Source: Micropruina sp. (lineage in GTDB: Bacteria > Actinomycetota > Actinomycetes > Propionibacteriales > Propionibacteriaceae). From it: a stretch of 64,000 bases of DNA. Under the pieces are notes generated by a model. It had not been told where the DNA came from. It saw only the letters and a program-made list of their open reading frames with translations, and made no database searches. Positions 17,559 to 26,472 of the stretch are shown in pieces (the first letter of the stretch is position 1; each line of letters opens with the position of its first letter). Where the stretch lies: assembly GCA_016711205.1 (NCBI GenBank), contig JADJTM010000002.1, positions 248,001-312,000 on the forward strand. Direction: 5' to 3'. The position numbers and the translations under genes are program-made.

Positions 17559-18791
17559 ATGAAGATCCGTCCATTCCAGCTCGGCCTCGCGGCCGTGTCG
17601 GCCCTCGCCTTGGCCGCGGTCACCGCGTGCTCGTCCGGTACCGCAGCCTCACCCACCCCCGGTGGTGCAGCCTCCGCCAACACCAACCCGGTCTCGGTGC
17701 TGATCGGTTCGTCCGGTGAGGCCGAGACCACCGCCGTCACGGCCGCGGTGGCCGCCTGGTCGAAGCAGTCCGGCATTCCGGGCGAGGTCAAGGTCGCATC
17801 CAACCTCACCCAGCAGGCCACCCAGGGCTTCGCCGGCGGCAAGCCGGACGATGTGCTGTACGTGTCCACCGACGCCCTCGCCGGCTGGGCCGCCAACAAG
17901 TCCCTCGAAGCTTACGGCGACCAGCTCAGCAACAAGTCCGACTTCTACCCCAAGCTGGTCGAGGCGTTCACCGTCGACGGCACCTTCTACTGCGCGCCGA
18001 AAGACTTCTCCACCCTCGCCCTGGTGATCAACACCAAGCTGTGGAAGGACGCGGGCCTGACCGACAACGACGTGCCGAAGACCTGGGCCGACCTCGAGAC
18101 CGTGGCCAAGAAGCTGACCAAGGGCAAGGTCAAGGGCCTGGTGCTCAGCCACGAGGTCCAGCGGCTCGGCGTGTTCATGGCCCAGAACGGTGGCGGCCTG
18201 GTCACTGACGGTGCGGCGACGGCGAATTCCACGCAGAACGTGGAAGCGCTCGCCTTCGTCAAGAAGATGCTGAACGAGGGCGGGGCCGCCTTCAACACCG
18301 ACATCGGCGCCGGCTGGGGCGGCGAGGCGCTGGGCAAGAACCAGGCCGCGATGGTGGTCGAGGGCAACTGGATCACCGGTGCGAAGAAGGACTACCCGAA
18401 CCTCGACTACACCGTCGCCGCATTGCCGGCCGGCACCCAGCAGGGCACCCTGCAGTTCACCAACTGCTGGGGCATCGCGGCCGACGCCGACAACAAGGAG
18501 GCCGCCAAGAGCCTGGTCGAGTTCTTGACCACCACCGACCAGCAACTGGCGTTCGCCAAGGCCTTCGGCGTGATGCCGTCGGTGCAGTCGGCCACCGAGG
18601 GCTACAAGGAAGCCAACCCCACCATGGTGCCGTTCATCGACGGGGCCGCCTACGCCCAGAACCTGCCCGCGCAAAGGGACGTCTCCGAGGTGCTGACCGA
18701 GCTGAACAGCAAGCTGGCCAAGCTCAAGGACGGCGATCCGCAGGCCATCCTGGAGGCCACCCAGGGCGACCTGCAGGCCGTAGTCGGCTGA
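17559..18791 (+). CDS. Sugar ABC transporter substrate-binding lipoprotein
   Basis: 410-residue family 1 extracellular solute-binding protein. The N-terminus carries a lipoprotein signal ending AAVTAC (Cys24 lipidated), followed by a low-complexity Ala/Thr/Pro linker. The body has typical maltose-binding-protein-like segments such as YCAPKDFSTLALVINTKLW and VEGNWITGAKKDYPNL. ATG at 17559 is preceded by GAAGGGA. It starts a three-gene transporter operon immediately downstream of the LacI gene. No ATPase gene is present, as usual for CUT1 systems that share an MsmK-type ATPase. Confidence 0.92.
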   Translation: MKIRPFQLGLAAVSALALAAVTACSSGTAASPTPGGAASANTNPVSVLIGSSGEAETTAVTAAVAAWSKQSGIPGEVKVASNLTQQATQGFAGGKPDDVLYVSTDALAGWAANKSLEAYGDQLSNKSDFYPKLVEAFTVDGTFYCAPKDFSTLALVINTKLWKDAGLTDNDVPKTWADLETVAKKLTKGKVKGLVLSHEVQRLGVFMAQNGGGLVTDGAATANSTQNVEALAFVKKMLNEGGAAFNTDIGAGWGGEALGKNQAAMVVEGNWITGAKKDYPNLDYTVAALPAGTQQGTLQFTNCWGIAADADNKEAAKSLVEFLTTTDQQLAFAKAFGVMPSVQSATEGYKEANPTMVPFIDGAAYAQNLPAQRDVSEVLTELNSKLAKLKDGDPQAILEATQGDLQAVVG

Positions 18792-18796
18792 TCCCG

Positions 18797-19969
18797 ATGC
18801 CTGTCGATACCACCACCCAGGTGCGGGCACCCTCGTCCGCGCCTGGTCGACAGCGTGCTGGCAAGGGCATTCACAACCAGACCGGAACAGGCTGGCTGTT
18901 CGTGTCACCCACCGTGCTGATTCTCGGGATCTTTCTCTTCGTACCGGTGCTGATGGCGGCGTGGGTCAGCGTCTCGGACTGGTCCGGACGCGGTTCACCG
19001 CTCAGCAGCAACGTCAACTTCGTCGGCGCCAGCAACTACGCCGAGATGCTTGGCGGGCGAGGCCTGGCTGCCCGCGACTTCGGCACCGCCATTCGTAACA
19101 ACCTCTACTACGTGATCTTCGTGGTGCCGCTACAGACCGCAGCTGCATTGGGGTTGGCGTTCATGGTGAACAAGCGGGCGTTGCGCGGCAAAGGCTTCTT
19201 CCGCACCGCCTTCTACTTTCCCTCGGTTACCTCATCGGTGGCGATCACGGTGCTGTGGCTGTTCCTGTTCTCGGCATCGGGGGCCGTCAACGCCTTCCTG
19301 TCGGCGTTCAGCATCACTGGTCCGAACTGGTTCCAGGATCCGCGCGGCGTGTTCCACCTGCTGATGGGCGGCGGCACAGCTCCGGCGGCGTTGGCTGAGC
19401 CGGGGCTGCTCGGCATCAGCACCTGGGAGTGGATCTCGGGCCCGTCCGTCGCGATGTGCGCCTTCATCCTGATGGCGATCTTCACCACGTCCGGCACCTT
19501 CATGCTGCTCTTCCTGGCCGCTCTGCAGTCGATCGGCGAAGAGACCGACGAAGCCGCGATGGTCGACGGCGCGTCTGCCTGGCAACGGTTCTGGCACGTG
19601 ACGCTGCCGATGCTGCGGCCGACCATGTTCACCGTGATCACGCTCGGGCTGATCGGCACCTGGCAGGTGTTCGACCAGATCTATACCGGCAGCAAGGGCG
19701 GCCCGTCCAAGACCACCCTGACCCCCGCGTTCCTGTCGTATCAGACGGCCTTCGAGGCGCAACGCTGGGGCCGCGGCGCCGCGATCGCGTTCGTTCTTTT
19801 CGCGATCATCGTGATCTTCACGCTGCTGCAACGGCTGATTCTCGGCAACTCCGATCCGACCCAGCCGAGCAGGCGTGATCTGCGCGCCCAACGCACACGC
19901 AACACGGCGGCAACGACCGTGCCCGTCGGCGCGGTCACGAACAGCACCGGGGGTGGTTCCGGTGGCTGA
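18797..19969 (+). CDS. Sugar ABC transporter permease (MalF-like)
   Basis: 390-residue inner-membrane permease with about six or seven transmembrane helices and the EAA loop (EETDEAAMVDGASAWQRFWHV) that contacts the ATPase. An unusually polar C-terminal tail rich in Arg, Thr and Gly follows the last helix. It starts 5 bases after the binding-protein gene and overlaps the next permease by 8 bases, so the three are one operon. It forms the channel with the second permease. Confidence 0.92.
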   Translation: MPVDTTTQVRAPSSAPGRQRAGKGIHNQTGTGWLFVSPTVLILGIFLFVPVLMAAWVSVSDWSGRGSPLSSNVNFVGASNYAEMLGGRGLAARDFGTAIRNNLYYVIFVVPLQTAAALGLAFMVNKRALRGKGFFRTAFYFPSVTSSVAITVLWLFLFSASGAVNAFLSAFSITGPNWFQDPRGVFHLLMGGGTAPAALAEPGLLGISTWEWISGPSVAMCAFILMAIFTTSGTFMLLFLAALQSIGEETDEAAMVDGASAWQRFWHVTLPMLRPTMFTVITLGLIGTWQVFDQIYTGSKGGPSKTTLTPAFLSYQTAFEAQRWGRGAAIAFVLFAIIVIFTLLQRLILGNSDPTQPSRRDLRAQRTRNTAATTVPVGAVTNSTGGGSGG

Positions 19970-20813
19970 GAGCCGTTCCCCTGGTGATCGCGGCGGCCGC
20001 GGCTGGCTGATCGCCTTCGGCGTGCTCATTCTGCTCGCGCTGGTCTACATCTTTCCGTTCCTGGTGCAGGTGGCGAACTCGTTCAAGTCCGACGAAGAGG
20101 CAACCAACGCCGGGCTGGCCCTGTGGTCCGCGAACTGGACCAGCGCCGCGTACACGACGCTGTTCAACAACTCCGACTTCGCCCTGTGGACGATGAACTC
20201 GCTGATCGTCACCGTGCTGGTGACGCTGGGCCGGGTGTTTTTCGTATCCCTGGCCGGCTACGCACTGGCCCGGCTGCAGTTTCCGGGCCGGGCGGTGGTG
20301 TTCGTCATGCTGATCGGGGTGATGGCAGTACCGGGCGTGGTGCTGATGATTCCGAAGTTCCTGGTGATCAAAGAGTTGGGCATCTACGACAGCTACCCGG
20401 GCATGATCCTGCCGCTGTTGGTCGACGCCGCCGGCGTCTTCATCATGAAGAACTTCTTCGAGTCCATTCCGGTCGCGGTCGAAGAGGCGGCCCGGATCGA
20501 CGGCGCAGGCACGTTCCGCACCTTCTGGTCGATCGTGCTGCCGATGGCGCGCCCGGCGCTGATGACGATCATCATCCTGAGTTTTCAGGGCTCCTGGAAC
20601 GAACTCAACCACTTCATCATTTCCACCCAGTCGCCTGGCCTGACCACGCTGACCCGCGGCGTGGCCTCGCTCGCCTCGGGCCAGTTGTCGTCCGGCAACC
20701 AGTACCCGATCAAGTTGGCGGCGGCGACCCTGATGACGATTCCGGTGGCGGTGATGTTCTTCATCTTCCAGCGGCGCATCATGAACACCACCGGCGGGGC
20801 AGTCAAGGACTAG
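19962..20813 (+). CDS. Sugar ABC transporter permease (MalG-like)
   Basis: 283-residue second CUT1 permease with six predicted helices and EAA motif VEEAARIDGAGTFRTFWSIV. The GTG at 19962 (protein start AESRSPGDRGG after fMet) overlaps the previous stop. A longer reading with an upstream start would be translated through the MalF tail in another frame and is unlikely. It completes the membrane part of the importer. The operon ends at a strong hairpin. Confidence 0.9.
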   Translation: MAESRSPGDRGGRGWLIAFGVLILLALVYIFPFLVQVANSFKSDEEATNAGLALWSANWTSAAYTTLFNNSDFALWTMNSLIVTVLVTLGRVFFVSLAGYALARLQFPGRAVVFVMLIGVMAVPGVVLMIPKFLVIKELGIYDSYPGMILPLLVDAAGVFIMKNFFESIPVAVEEAARIDGAGTFRTFWSIVLPMARPALMTIIILSFQGSWNELNHFIISTQSPGLTTLTRGVASLASGQLSSGNQYPIKLAAATLMTIPVAVMFFIFQRRIMNTTGGAVKD

Positions 20814-20857
20814 GCCCGGATGCGGGCCACGTCCGTCCCAGGCCCGGAAGTTGATCA

Positions 20858-20887
20858 GTGCCCTCCCCACTACGGTGGGGAGGGCAC
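20858..20887 (+). terminator. Perfect 13-bp stem-loop terminator
   Basis: GTGCCCTCCCCAC and its exact complement pair around a TACG tetraloop, 44 bases after the permease stop and before the second LacI gene. No T-run follows. Confidence 0.8.
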
Positions 20888-20986
20888 CTCGCTGTGGTGC
20901 CCGGACTTCTCGGCGACCGGTACGCTTTGCGTGCCCCAGCCGCACTGATCGGTCACCCAACGGCTCGACGAGGAGGCGCGCAGTCG

Positions 20987-21988
20987 ATGAGCGAGCGCAT
21001 CGCACCCACCCTGGACGACGTCGCCCGTGCCGCGGGCGTGTCGCGGGCGACCGCGTCGCGGGTGATCAACGGCGTGGTGCCGGTGTCCCGCCCGGCCGCC
21101 GACGCGGTGCGCAAGGCGGTGACCATGCTGGGCTACCGGCCCAACGTCGCCGCTCGGGCTCTGGTCACCCGACGGGTCGGCGCTGTGGTCGTGCTGGTGC
21201 CCGAAACCGAGGACCGGGTCTTCTCGGATCCGTTCTTCCCGAGGGCATATCACGGCGCCCTCGAGGCCTTTCACCACACCGGCATCCACGTGCTGCTGTC
21301 CATGTCGCACCCGCAGGACGGGGTCGGCCCGATGCTGGCCTTCTTCCTGTCGGACGCCACCGACGGCGCGATCGTCATCTCGCACCACGGCCAGGACTTC
21401 GCCCGGTCGGTGGCTGCGTCGTCTCGTCCGGTGGTGTTCGTGGGCAATCCGGGCGTGCCCGGTCTGGCCTATGTGGACGTCGATCACGTGCATTCGGCGG
21501 CCACCGCCACCCGTCACCTGCTCTCGCGCGGCGCCACCGTGATCGGCACGGTGACCGGACCGATGGACATGACCGCCGGCGTCGAGCGGCTGCGCGGGTT
21601 TCGGCAGGCGATGGCGCAGGCGGGCCGCAGCGGGCACCTGGTCGCCGAAGGCGACTTCACGTTCGCCGGCGGTGAGGCGGCCGCGTTCGATCTGCTCAGC
21701 CACCACCCGCAGATCGACGCGCTGTTCGTGGCGTCCGATCTAATGGCCTCGGGAGCGATCCGGGCGGCCGAGCGACTCGGACGACGCGTACCGGACGACC
21801 TGCTGCTGGTCGGTTTCGACGACTCGCTGATCGCCACCCAGTGCATTCCGCAGTTGACCACGATGGAGAACCGACCCGACGTGCTGGCGCGCACCGCCGG
21901 CCAGATGCTGCTCGAGAAGCTGAACGGACGCGAGCCCGAGTCGCCGGTGATCCTGCCCAGCGGCCTGATCATCCGCGAGTCGGCCTGA
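20987..21988 (+). CDS. LacI family transcriptional regulator (second)
   Basis: 333-residue LacI-type repressor. Its helix-turn-helix is at about residues 7-27 (LDDVARAAGVSRATASRVIN) with the usual ligand-binding domain after it. GAGGAGG stands about 11 bases before ATG 20987. It is separated from the sugar transporter by a terminator-like hairpin, so it is probably its own unit, perhaps controlling distant genes or cross-regulating the transporter. No operator-like palindrome is obvious next to it. Confidence 0.92.
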   Translation: MSERIAPTLDDVARAAGVSRATASRVINGVVPVSRPAADAVRKAVTMLGYRPNVAARALVTRRVGAVVVLVPETEDRVFSDPFFPRAYHGALEAFHHTGIHVLLSMSHPQDGVGPMLAFFLSDATDGAIVISHHGQDFARSVAASSRPVVFVGNPGVPGLAYVDVDHVHSAATATRHLLSRGATVIGTVTGPMDMTAGVERLRGFRQAMAQAGRSGHLVAEGDFTFAGGEAAAFDLLSHHPQIDALFVASDLMASGAIRAAERLGRRVPDDLLLVGFDDSLIATQCIPQLTTMENRPDVLARTAGQMLLEKLNGREPESPVILPSGLIIRESA

Positions 21989-22008
21989 GCCACGCGCCGG
22001 CGCTGGCG

Positions 22009-22893
22009 TCAGTCGCCGAACGGGTCCCGGGCGGCCATCGAGGTGTCCAGCGGCGGCCACGACTCGCTCAGGTCTTCGTCGGCCCACACCGTCAGCCGGC
22101 GCAGCCAGGGCACCCCCCAGGTGGTCACCATGGCGAGATCGGTGGCGTCACGGCCTCGTCCGATCGGCACGTGACCCTTGCGACGGGCGTTGTGCCGGGG
22201 ATCGAAGGTGTACCACCGGCCGCCCAGGTAGACCTCGACCCAGGCGTGAAAGTCCATCGCGGTGGGCAGCGGCTCCACGTCCATGTCGGGCAGGTAGCCG
22301 TAGCAGTACCGGGCAGGAATGGTGACCGCGCGACACATGGTGACCATCAAGTGCGCGAAGTCACGGCACACGCCGTAGCCGTTGTCGAAGGAGTCCTTGG
22401 CCGTCCACCACGAGCCGGTGCTGCCGGTGCGGTACTCGAGGTGGTGCCAGACCCAGTCCTGAATCTTGGCGACCAGTTCGTAGGTGCGTTCCTGCGAACC
22501 GAACAGGTTCCAGGCGGACTCGCTCAGCATGTCGGATTGGCAGTACCGGCTGGGCAGCAGGTACACCAGCACGTCGGGCGGCAGGTCCTGGGCCAACAGG
22601 GCAGGCGCACTGAAGTCGGCCTCGTCGACCTCATCTGGCACATGAGCGAGCGCGTAGTGCGACACCAGCGACTCGCCCGACGGCAGAGTCAGACGCCGCA
22701 CCTCGTTGCCGTACAGATCGATGTAGTGGCCGTACTGCAGCACCGGGTCGGTGGTCCACAGCTCGCGCACGATAGGCGCATCGGAGGCCGGGCGGATCAG
22801 AAACGCGGCCGGCGTGGGGGACTGCGCGACATGGTTGAACTCGCAGCCGATGCGAAGCGTGCGAACCGCACCCTGAGCCTGCTCCACCGGCAC
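22009..22893 (-). CDS. Transglutaminase family protein (stand-alone)
   Basis: About 294 residues with a transglutaminase N-terminal beta domain and a complete papain-like core: Cys in GVCRDFAHLMVT, His in FHAWVEVYLGG and Asp in WYTFDPRHN. It belongs to the same broad family as the enzymes encoded at 5.5-12.5 kb but is 10 kb away and alone. Two start codons are possible: GTG at 22893, or GTG at 22887, which is better spaced from an AGGGAG ribosome binding site. It converges with the LacI gene, 20 bases apart. Confidence 0.9.
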   Translation of the reverse strand: MPVEQAQGAVRTLRIGCEFNHVAQSPTPAAFLIRPASDAPIVRELWTTDPVLQYGHYIDLYGNEVRRLTLPSGESLVSHYALAHVPDEVDEADFSAPALLAQDLPPDVLVYLLPSRYCQSDMLSESAWNLFGSQERTYELVAKIQDWVWHHLEYRTGSTGSWWTAKDSFDNGYGVCRDFAHLMVTMCRAVTIPARYCYGYLPDMDVEPLPTAMDFHAWVEVYLGGRWYTFDPRHNARRKGHVPIGRGRDATDLAMVTTWGVPWLRRLTVWADEDLSESWPPLDTSMAARDPFGD

Positions 22894-22991
22894 TCCCTTC
22901 TGAGTGAGAGCGCCAACCTATCCCACCACCGAGTGCCCCTGCGCACTGCCCGCAGCGACCCACCCCAACGGAGGTATGAGCATGTCTCAAT

Positions 22992-23006
22992 GATTCTAGA
23001 AGAATC
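22992..23006. promoter_or_regulatory. Short palindrome in intergenic region
   Basis: GATTCT-AGA-AGAATC is a perfect 6-bp inverted repeat in a visibly AT-richer stretch between the transglutaminase start and the end of the sigma-like gene. It could be an operator for the transglutaminase gene; no regulator is adjacent. Confidence 0.3.
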
Positions 23007-23043
23007 GCTAGACAGTGCTCGACAAGGCGAGATGCCAGGCTCA

Positions 23044-23691
23044 TCACGCCACCGCCGCCAGCGTCGCGGCATGCGGAGCGAGCCGTCGGATCGAGCGGGC
23101 GTTGCGCCAGCGCACCAGTTCGGGGCTGATGGCCAGCTTGGCGGCGGCCTCGTGGCTGCGCAGCCCCAGGCAGTAGACGGCGACCAGACAGGCACCCGCC
23201 GGACGGTCGATCAGCCCGAGCCGGGTCGCTGCCCGGATCAGCGCCACCGTGTCGATGACAGCAGGCGGCGCGAGCTCATCCAGCACCGCCGGGTCGATGA
23301 GCAACGGGGGCGCCGCGATCGACCACAGCGCCCGGCGGGTGTCGAGCGCCAGGTTGGCGGCGATGCGCCTGGGACGTCGGGCCAGCGGGTACCGGCAGAG
23401 CTGCACCCAGCACTCGGTGACGTAGTCTGCCGCGCAGTGGTGCGGGTCGTGCGCTGCCAGCAACACGAGCTTGCCCAACATCGCCTGCAGCACCACGCGA
23501 CCGGCCAGCTCATCGCCTTGGCTGCGGCGCCGCAGCAAGGTGCCCAGCACCTCGTCGGGTCGCTCGGGAATCGCGGCCAACACCTCAGCGAGCGTGCCGG
23601 CGTCGACCCGCCAGTGGGTCGGCGCCTCCTGGGTGCACAGCCGGCTCCATTCGCGGTTGAGGGCGGCGATGCAGGGGTCGGCTGAGCTCAT
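23044..23691 (-). CDS. Sigma-factor-like DNA-binding protein
   Basis: 215-residue protein that I can place only loosely. A middle segment (LLRRRSQGDELAGRVVLQAMLGKL, then ADYVTECWVQL and RRPRRIAANLALDT) resembles sigma-70 region 2. The C-terminal part (LGLRSHEAAAKLAISPELVRWR) resembles a region 4 helix-turn-helix. It may be an ECF-like or phage-type sigma factor or an unrelated regulator. The ATG at 23691 is taken as start; a longer frame extends to 23829 but its extra residues look like translated non-coding DNA. No anti-sigma gene is adjacent. Confidence 0.6.
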   Translation of the reverse strand: MSSADPCIAALNREWSRLCTQEAPTHWRVDAGTLAEVLAAIPERPDEVLGTLLRRRSQGDELAGRVVLQAMLGKLVLLAAHDPHHCAADYVTECWVQLCRYPLARRPRRIAANLALDTRRALWSIAAPPLLIDPAVLDELAPPAVIDTVALIRAATRLGLIDRPAGACLVAVYCLGLRSHEAAAKLAISPELVRWRNARSIRRLAPHAATLAAVA

Positions 23692-24015
23692 ACACCCACG
23701 GTGCCGATGCGGTGTTGTCACCGGTGTTGTCAGCCGCGCGAAGGTGTTGCCCGTTCGCGTGGGCTGCTTTCGATAACAGTTCAGTGTCGTCGCGCGCGCT
23801 GCGCTGGGCGATGAGCACCTTGGGGTCATATGATTGACGTGTCACTATCGGGGTGCGTGGTTGCCAACTCAACCATCGATTTCGCCCAGGGGGCTGCATG
23901 GGCGCCTCCAGCAGTCCCCTGGAGCCCTTAACGGGAGCGGGTGCCGGCGTCTTGACCAACAGGTCGGCGCCGGCATCAGCACGTCCGGCCCACCACGGGC
24001 CGGGATTCCCGCGGA
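23692..24015. other. Gene-less stretch
   Basis: 324 bases between two minus-strand genes. It is AT-richer than its surroundings, and short frames on both strands have no recognisable product. It probably contains the promoter of the sigma-like gene. I see no repeat or RNA structure I can defend. Confidence 0.5.
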
Positions 24016-24420
24016 CTAAACCGCGTAGTCGCTGAGGGCTCGCTGCAGAAAGTCCGCCAGGTCGCCGGTCTCGCCGTCGCGTCCACCTCTGCCCACCACC
24101 AGCGGCGGCGGGCTCGGACGCAGCTTCACCCCGGTGAACCTGGCCAGCCGGCCCCCCGTGGTGAGCAGCTGGTAGAACCGGCCGTCGGGAGCGATCGCCA
24201 GGGTGCGCGCCTTGTTCACATACCAGCCGACCTGGTCGCTCTTGACCCGGGTGCCGTCCATCAGCTGCGCGCGCAGCGGCTCGGGCACCAGGCCACGCTC
24301 CTTCGCGGTGGCGACGAACTCGTCCACCAACACCTGCGCGGCGACCGACTCGTTACGCAGGGCCGCGGCCGCCATTTCTTCGCGGCGTCGCGCGTCTTCG
24401 GCACGGCTGCTGGACGACAT
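24016..24420 (-). CDS. Small conserved-looking hypothetical protein
   Basis: 134 residues, not recognised. It begins with a charged helical region (EDARRREEMAAAALRNESVAAQVLVDEFVATAKERGL), followed by a beta-rich segment (VGWYVNKARTLAIAPDGRFYQLL) and a Pro-rich tail. No signal or membrane segment. ATG at 24420 has TAGGGT ending exactly six bases upstream, matching the leaderless pattern and supporting both the gene and its start. It is divergent from the metallo-hydrolase gene. Confidence 0.65.
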   Translation of the reverse strand: MSSSSRAEDARRREEMAAAALRNESVAAQVLVDEFVATAKERGLVPEPLRAQLMDGTRVKSDQVGWYVNKARTLAIAPDGRFYQLLTTGGRLARFTGVKLRPSPPPLVVGRGGRDGETGDLADFLQRALSDYAV

Positions 24421-24585
24421 GGCGTCACCCTACCGGGGCCATTGCTGCACAGGGCCCCGTCGGCACCTTTGTCCGAGCAGATCCTCAGCGGGCGGCATCG
24501 GAGCGCACCATCAAGCCCCTCACCACCCACGCCCGCAGCGCCGTTTCGCTTCCGTTCGCACCGTCGATCGGCAAGGCTGATCACC

Positions 24586-26391
24586 ATGAATGATCCGATC
24601 AGCCTGACCTTTCTCGGCGGCGCGGGCACCGTCACCGGCTCGAAGCATCTGCTGAGTGTGGGCGGCCGAAAGGTCATGGTCGATGCCGGCATGTTCCAGG
24701 GCGAGAAACGGTGGCGTGAACTCAACTGGGCCGAGTTTCCGGTGCCGCCCAGCAGCCTGGACGCGATCGTGCTCACCCACGCCCACATGGACCACTGCGG
24801 TTACCTGCCCGCCCTGGTCGCCCAGGGTTTCCATGGCCCGGTGTGGTGCACCGCAGAGACACTTGCGCTGGCCGAGATCGTGCTGATGGACGCCGGCCAC
24901 CTGCAGGAGCGCGAGGCCGAGTACGCGGCCGAGGGTGGCTACTCCAAGCACAACCCCCCGCTGCCGCTGTACACCGTCGCCGACGTGGAGCGCTCCATCC
25001 CGCTGCTGCGGGCGGCCCCCTACGACAGCGATCTCGACCTGGGTGCCGGCCTCACCCTTCGGCTCACCAGGGCCGGTCACATTCTGGGTTCGGCCAGCGT
25101 GACACTGCGGCACGGCACCACCTCGCTGCTCGTCTCCGGCGATCTCGGCCGTCACGACCACCCGCTGCTCGAGTCGCGCGATACCCCGCCGGGGGCCGGT
25201 TACGTCCTGATCGAATCGACCTACGGCGACCGCGAACACCCCGAGCCGGACGGTGCGCCGCACGAGTTGCTCGCCGGCGTGATCAGGCGCACCATCGCCC
25301 GTGGCGGCACAGTGCTGATCCCTGCCTTCGCGGTCGACCGGACGCCGGTGGTGCTGAGGGCGCTGGCCCAGCTGCGTCGTGAGAACCGCATTCCGGACGT
25401 ACCGATCTTCGTCAACTCACCGATGGCCGTGGCCGCGTTGGCCGTGTACCGTACGGCCGCCCGCAACGGCGACCTGCGCGACGACCTGCACCTGGACGAG
25501 TTCCTCGGCCTGCCCAACCTGCACGAGGTGACCGATGCGGAGGAATCGAAGCGGCTGAACCGGCCCGAGAGGCCCTGCATCATCGTGTCGTCCTCGGGCA
25601 TGGCCACCGGCGGACGGGTGCTGCACCACCTGGAGCACCTGCTGCCGCAGCAGCGCAACGCCGTGGTCTTCACCGGCTATCAGGGCGTCGGCACCCGTGG
25701 CCGGACGCTGCTCGACGGAGCCGCCGAGATGAAGTTCCGTGGCCGGTTCGTGCCCGTGCATGCCGAGATCGTCCAGGACTCGGAGTTCTCGGTGCATGCC
25801 GACGGCTCCGACCTGATCGACTGGCTGGCCGGGCTCGACCCCCAGCCGCGCACCGTGTTCTGCGTGCACGGTGAGCAGCAGGCCGCCGAGAACCTCGCCG
25901 CCCGCATTCACCGGGTGTTGGGGCTGACCGCGGTGGTGCCGCAGCTGCGCGAGGTGGTCGCTCTCGATCCCATTGACGGGCTGCCGCCGCTCACGCCGGT
26001 GGCGCCCCCCACCGTCGCGCTGGAGGGGGGCAGGGCTGCGCCGGAATCGGGCGTGACCACCGCAGGTCCGTCCGGCGTGACTCCGGCCCCTGCCACCGCC
26101 CCCGGCGACCGCCTACCGTTCCCCACCGCGTCCTCGACTCACGACGACGACGCCGATCAGGTGCGGGTGATCCTGTCCACGGCCCTGGGTCAGGTGCCGT
26201 TCCTGCCCGCCGAGAAGCAGACCGAGGTGTCGGTCGCCCTGCAGCGGGCGCTGACAACGAGCAGTGCCGATCGCCCGGCGCTGCTCGAGGCCGTCAACCA
26301 GGCGCTGTACGCGGCCGCAGCGGCGGTGGAAACCCCCGGTGGCCAGTCGATCGTCGCCCTGCTGGCGCACGTGCCGAAGGTGATCGGCTGA
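24586..26391 (+). CDS. Beta-CASP metallo-hydrolase / ribonuclease-like protein
   Basis: 601-residue metallo-beta-lactamase fold protein of the CPSF/Ysh1-like beta-CASP group, predicted RNA endonuclease or exonuclease. The zinc motif HAHMDH is at residues 65-70, SGDLGRHD supplies the bridging aspartate, and beta-CASP motifs appear as SSSGMATGGRVLHHLEHLL and PVHAEIVQDSEFSVHAD. After the catalytic region, near residue 490, there is a Pro/Ala-rich linker and a helical C-terminal domain of about 80 residues that is not part of the standard fold. No ribosome binding site is obvious at ATG 24586. A bidirectional hairpin follows. Confidence 0.85.
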   Translation: MNDPISLTFLGGAGTVTGSKHLLSVGGRKVMVDAGMFQGEKRWRELNWAEFPVPPSSLDAIVLTHAHMDHCGYLPALVAQGFHGPVWCTAETLALAEIVLMDAGHLQEREAEYAAEGGYSKHNPPLPLYTVADVERSIPLLRAAPYDSDLDLGAGLTLRLTRAGHILGSASVTLRHGTTSLLVSGDLGRHDHPLLESRDTPPGAGYVLIESTYGDREHPEPDGAPHELLAGVIRRTIARGGTVLIPAFAVDRTPVVLRALAQLRRENRIPDVPIFVNSPMAVAALAVYRTAARNGDLRDDLHLDEFLGLPNLHEVTDAEESKRLNRPERPCIIVSSSGMATGGRVLHHLEHLLPQQRNAVVFTGYQGVGTRGRTLLDGAAEMKFRGRFVPVHAEIVQDSEFSVHADGSDLIDWLAGLDPQPRTVFCVHGEQQAAENLAARIHRVLGLTAVVPQLREVVALDPIDGLPPLTPVAPPTVALEGGRAAPESGVTTAGPSGVTPAPATAPGDRLPFPTASSTHDDDADQVRVILSTALGQVPFLPAEKQTEVSVALQRALTTSSADRPALLEAVNQALYAAAAAVETPGGQSIVALLAHVPKVIG

Positions 26392-26401
26392 CGGTCAGCA
26401 A

Positions 26402-26447
26402 AGTGGGGAGGATTGGGCTTCGACATCGAAGCCCGATCCTCCCCACT
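26402..26447. terminator. Bidirectional terminator, 22-bp stem
   Basis: Two 22-base arms (26402-26423 and 26426-26447) pair with a single G-T wobble and a two-base loop between convergent genes. The stem starts 10 bases after the metallo-hydrolase stop and would end both transcripts. Confidence 0.85.
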
Positions 26448-26472
26448 CTGCGCAGCGCCGGGCCGGGCCGGA

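Noticed and set aside
18797..18830. A missing ATPase gene for the sugar transporter as evidence of deletion
   Set aside because: CUT1 systems in actinobacteria commonly share one ATPase encoded elsewhere.
22009..22893. Assigning the fourth transglutaminase to the 5.5-12.5 kb operon
   Set aside because: It is on the other strand and 10 kb away with unrelated genes between; only family membership links them.
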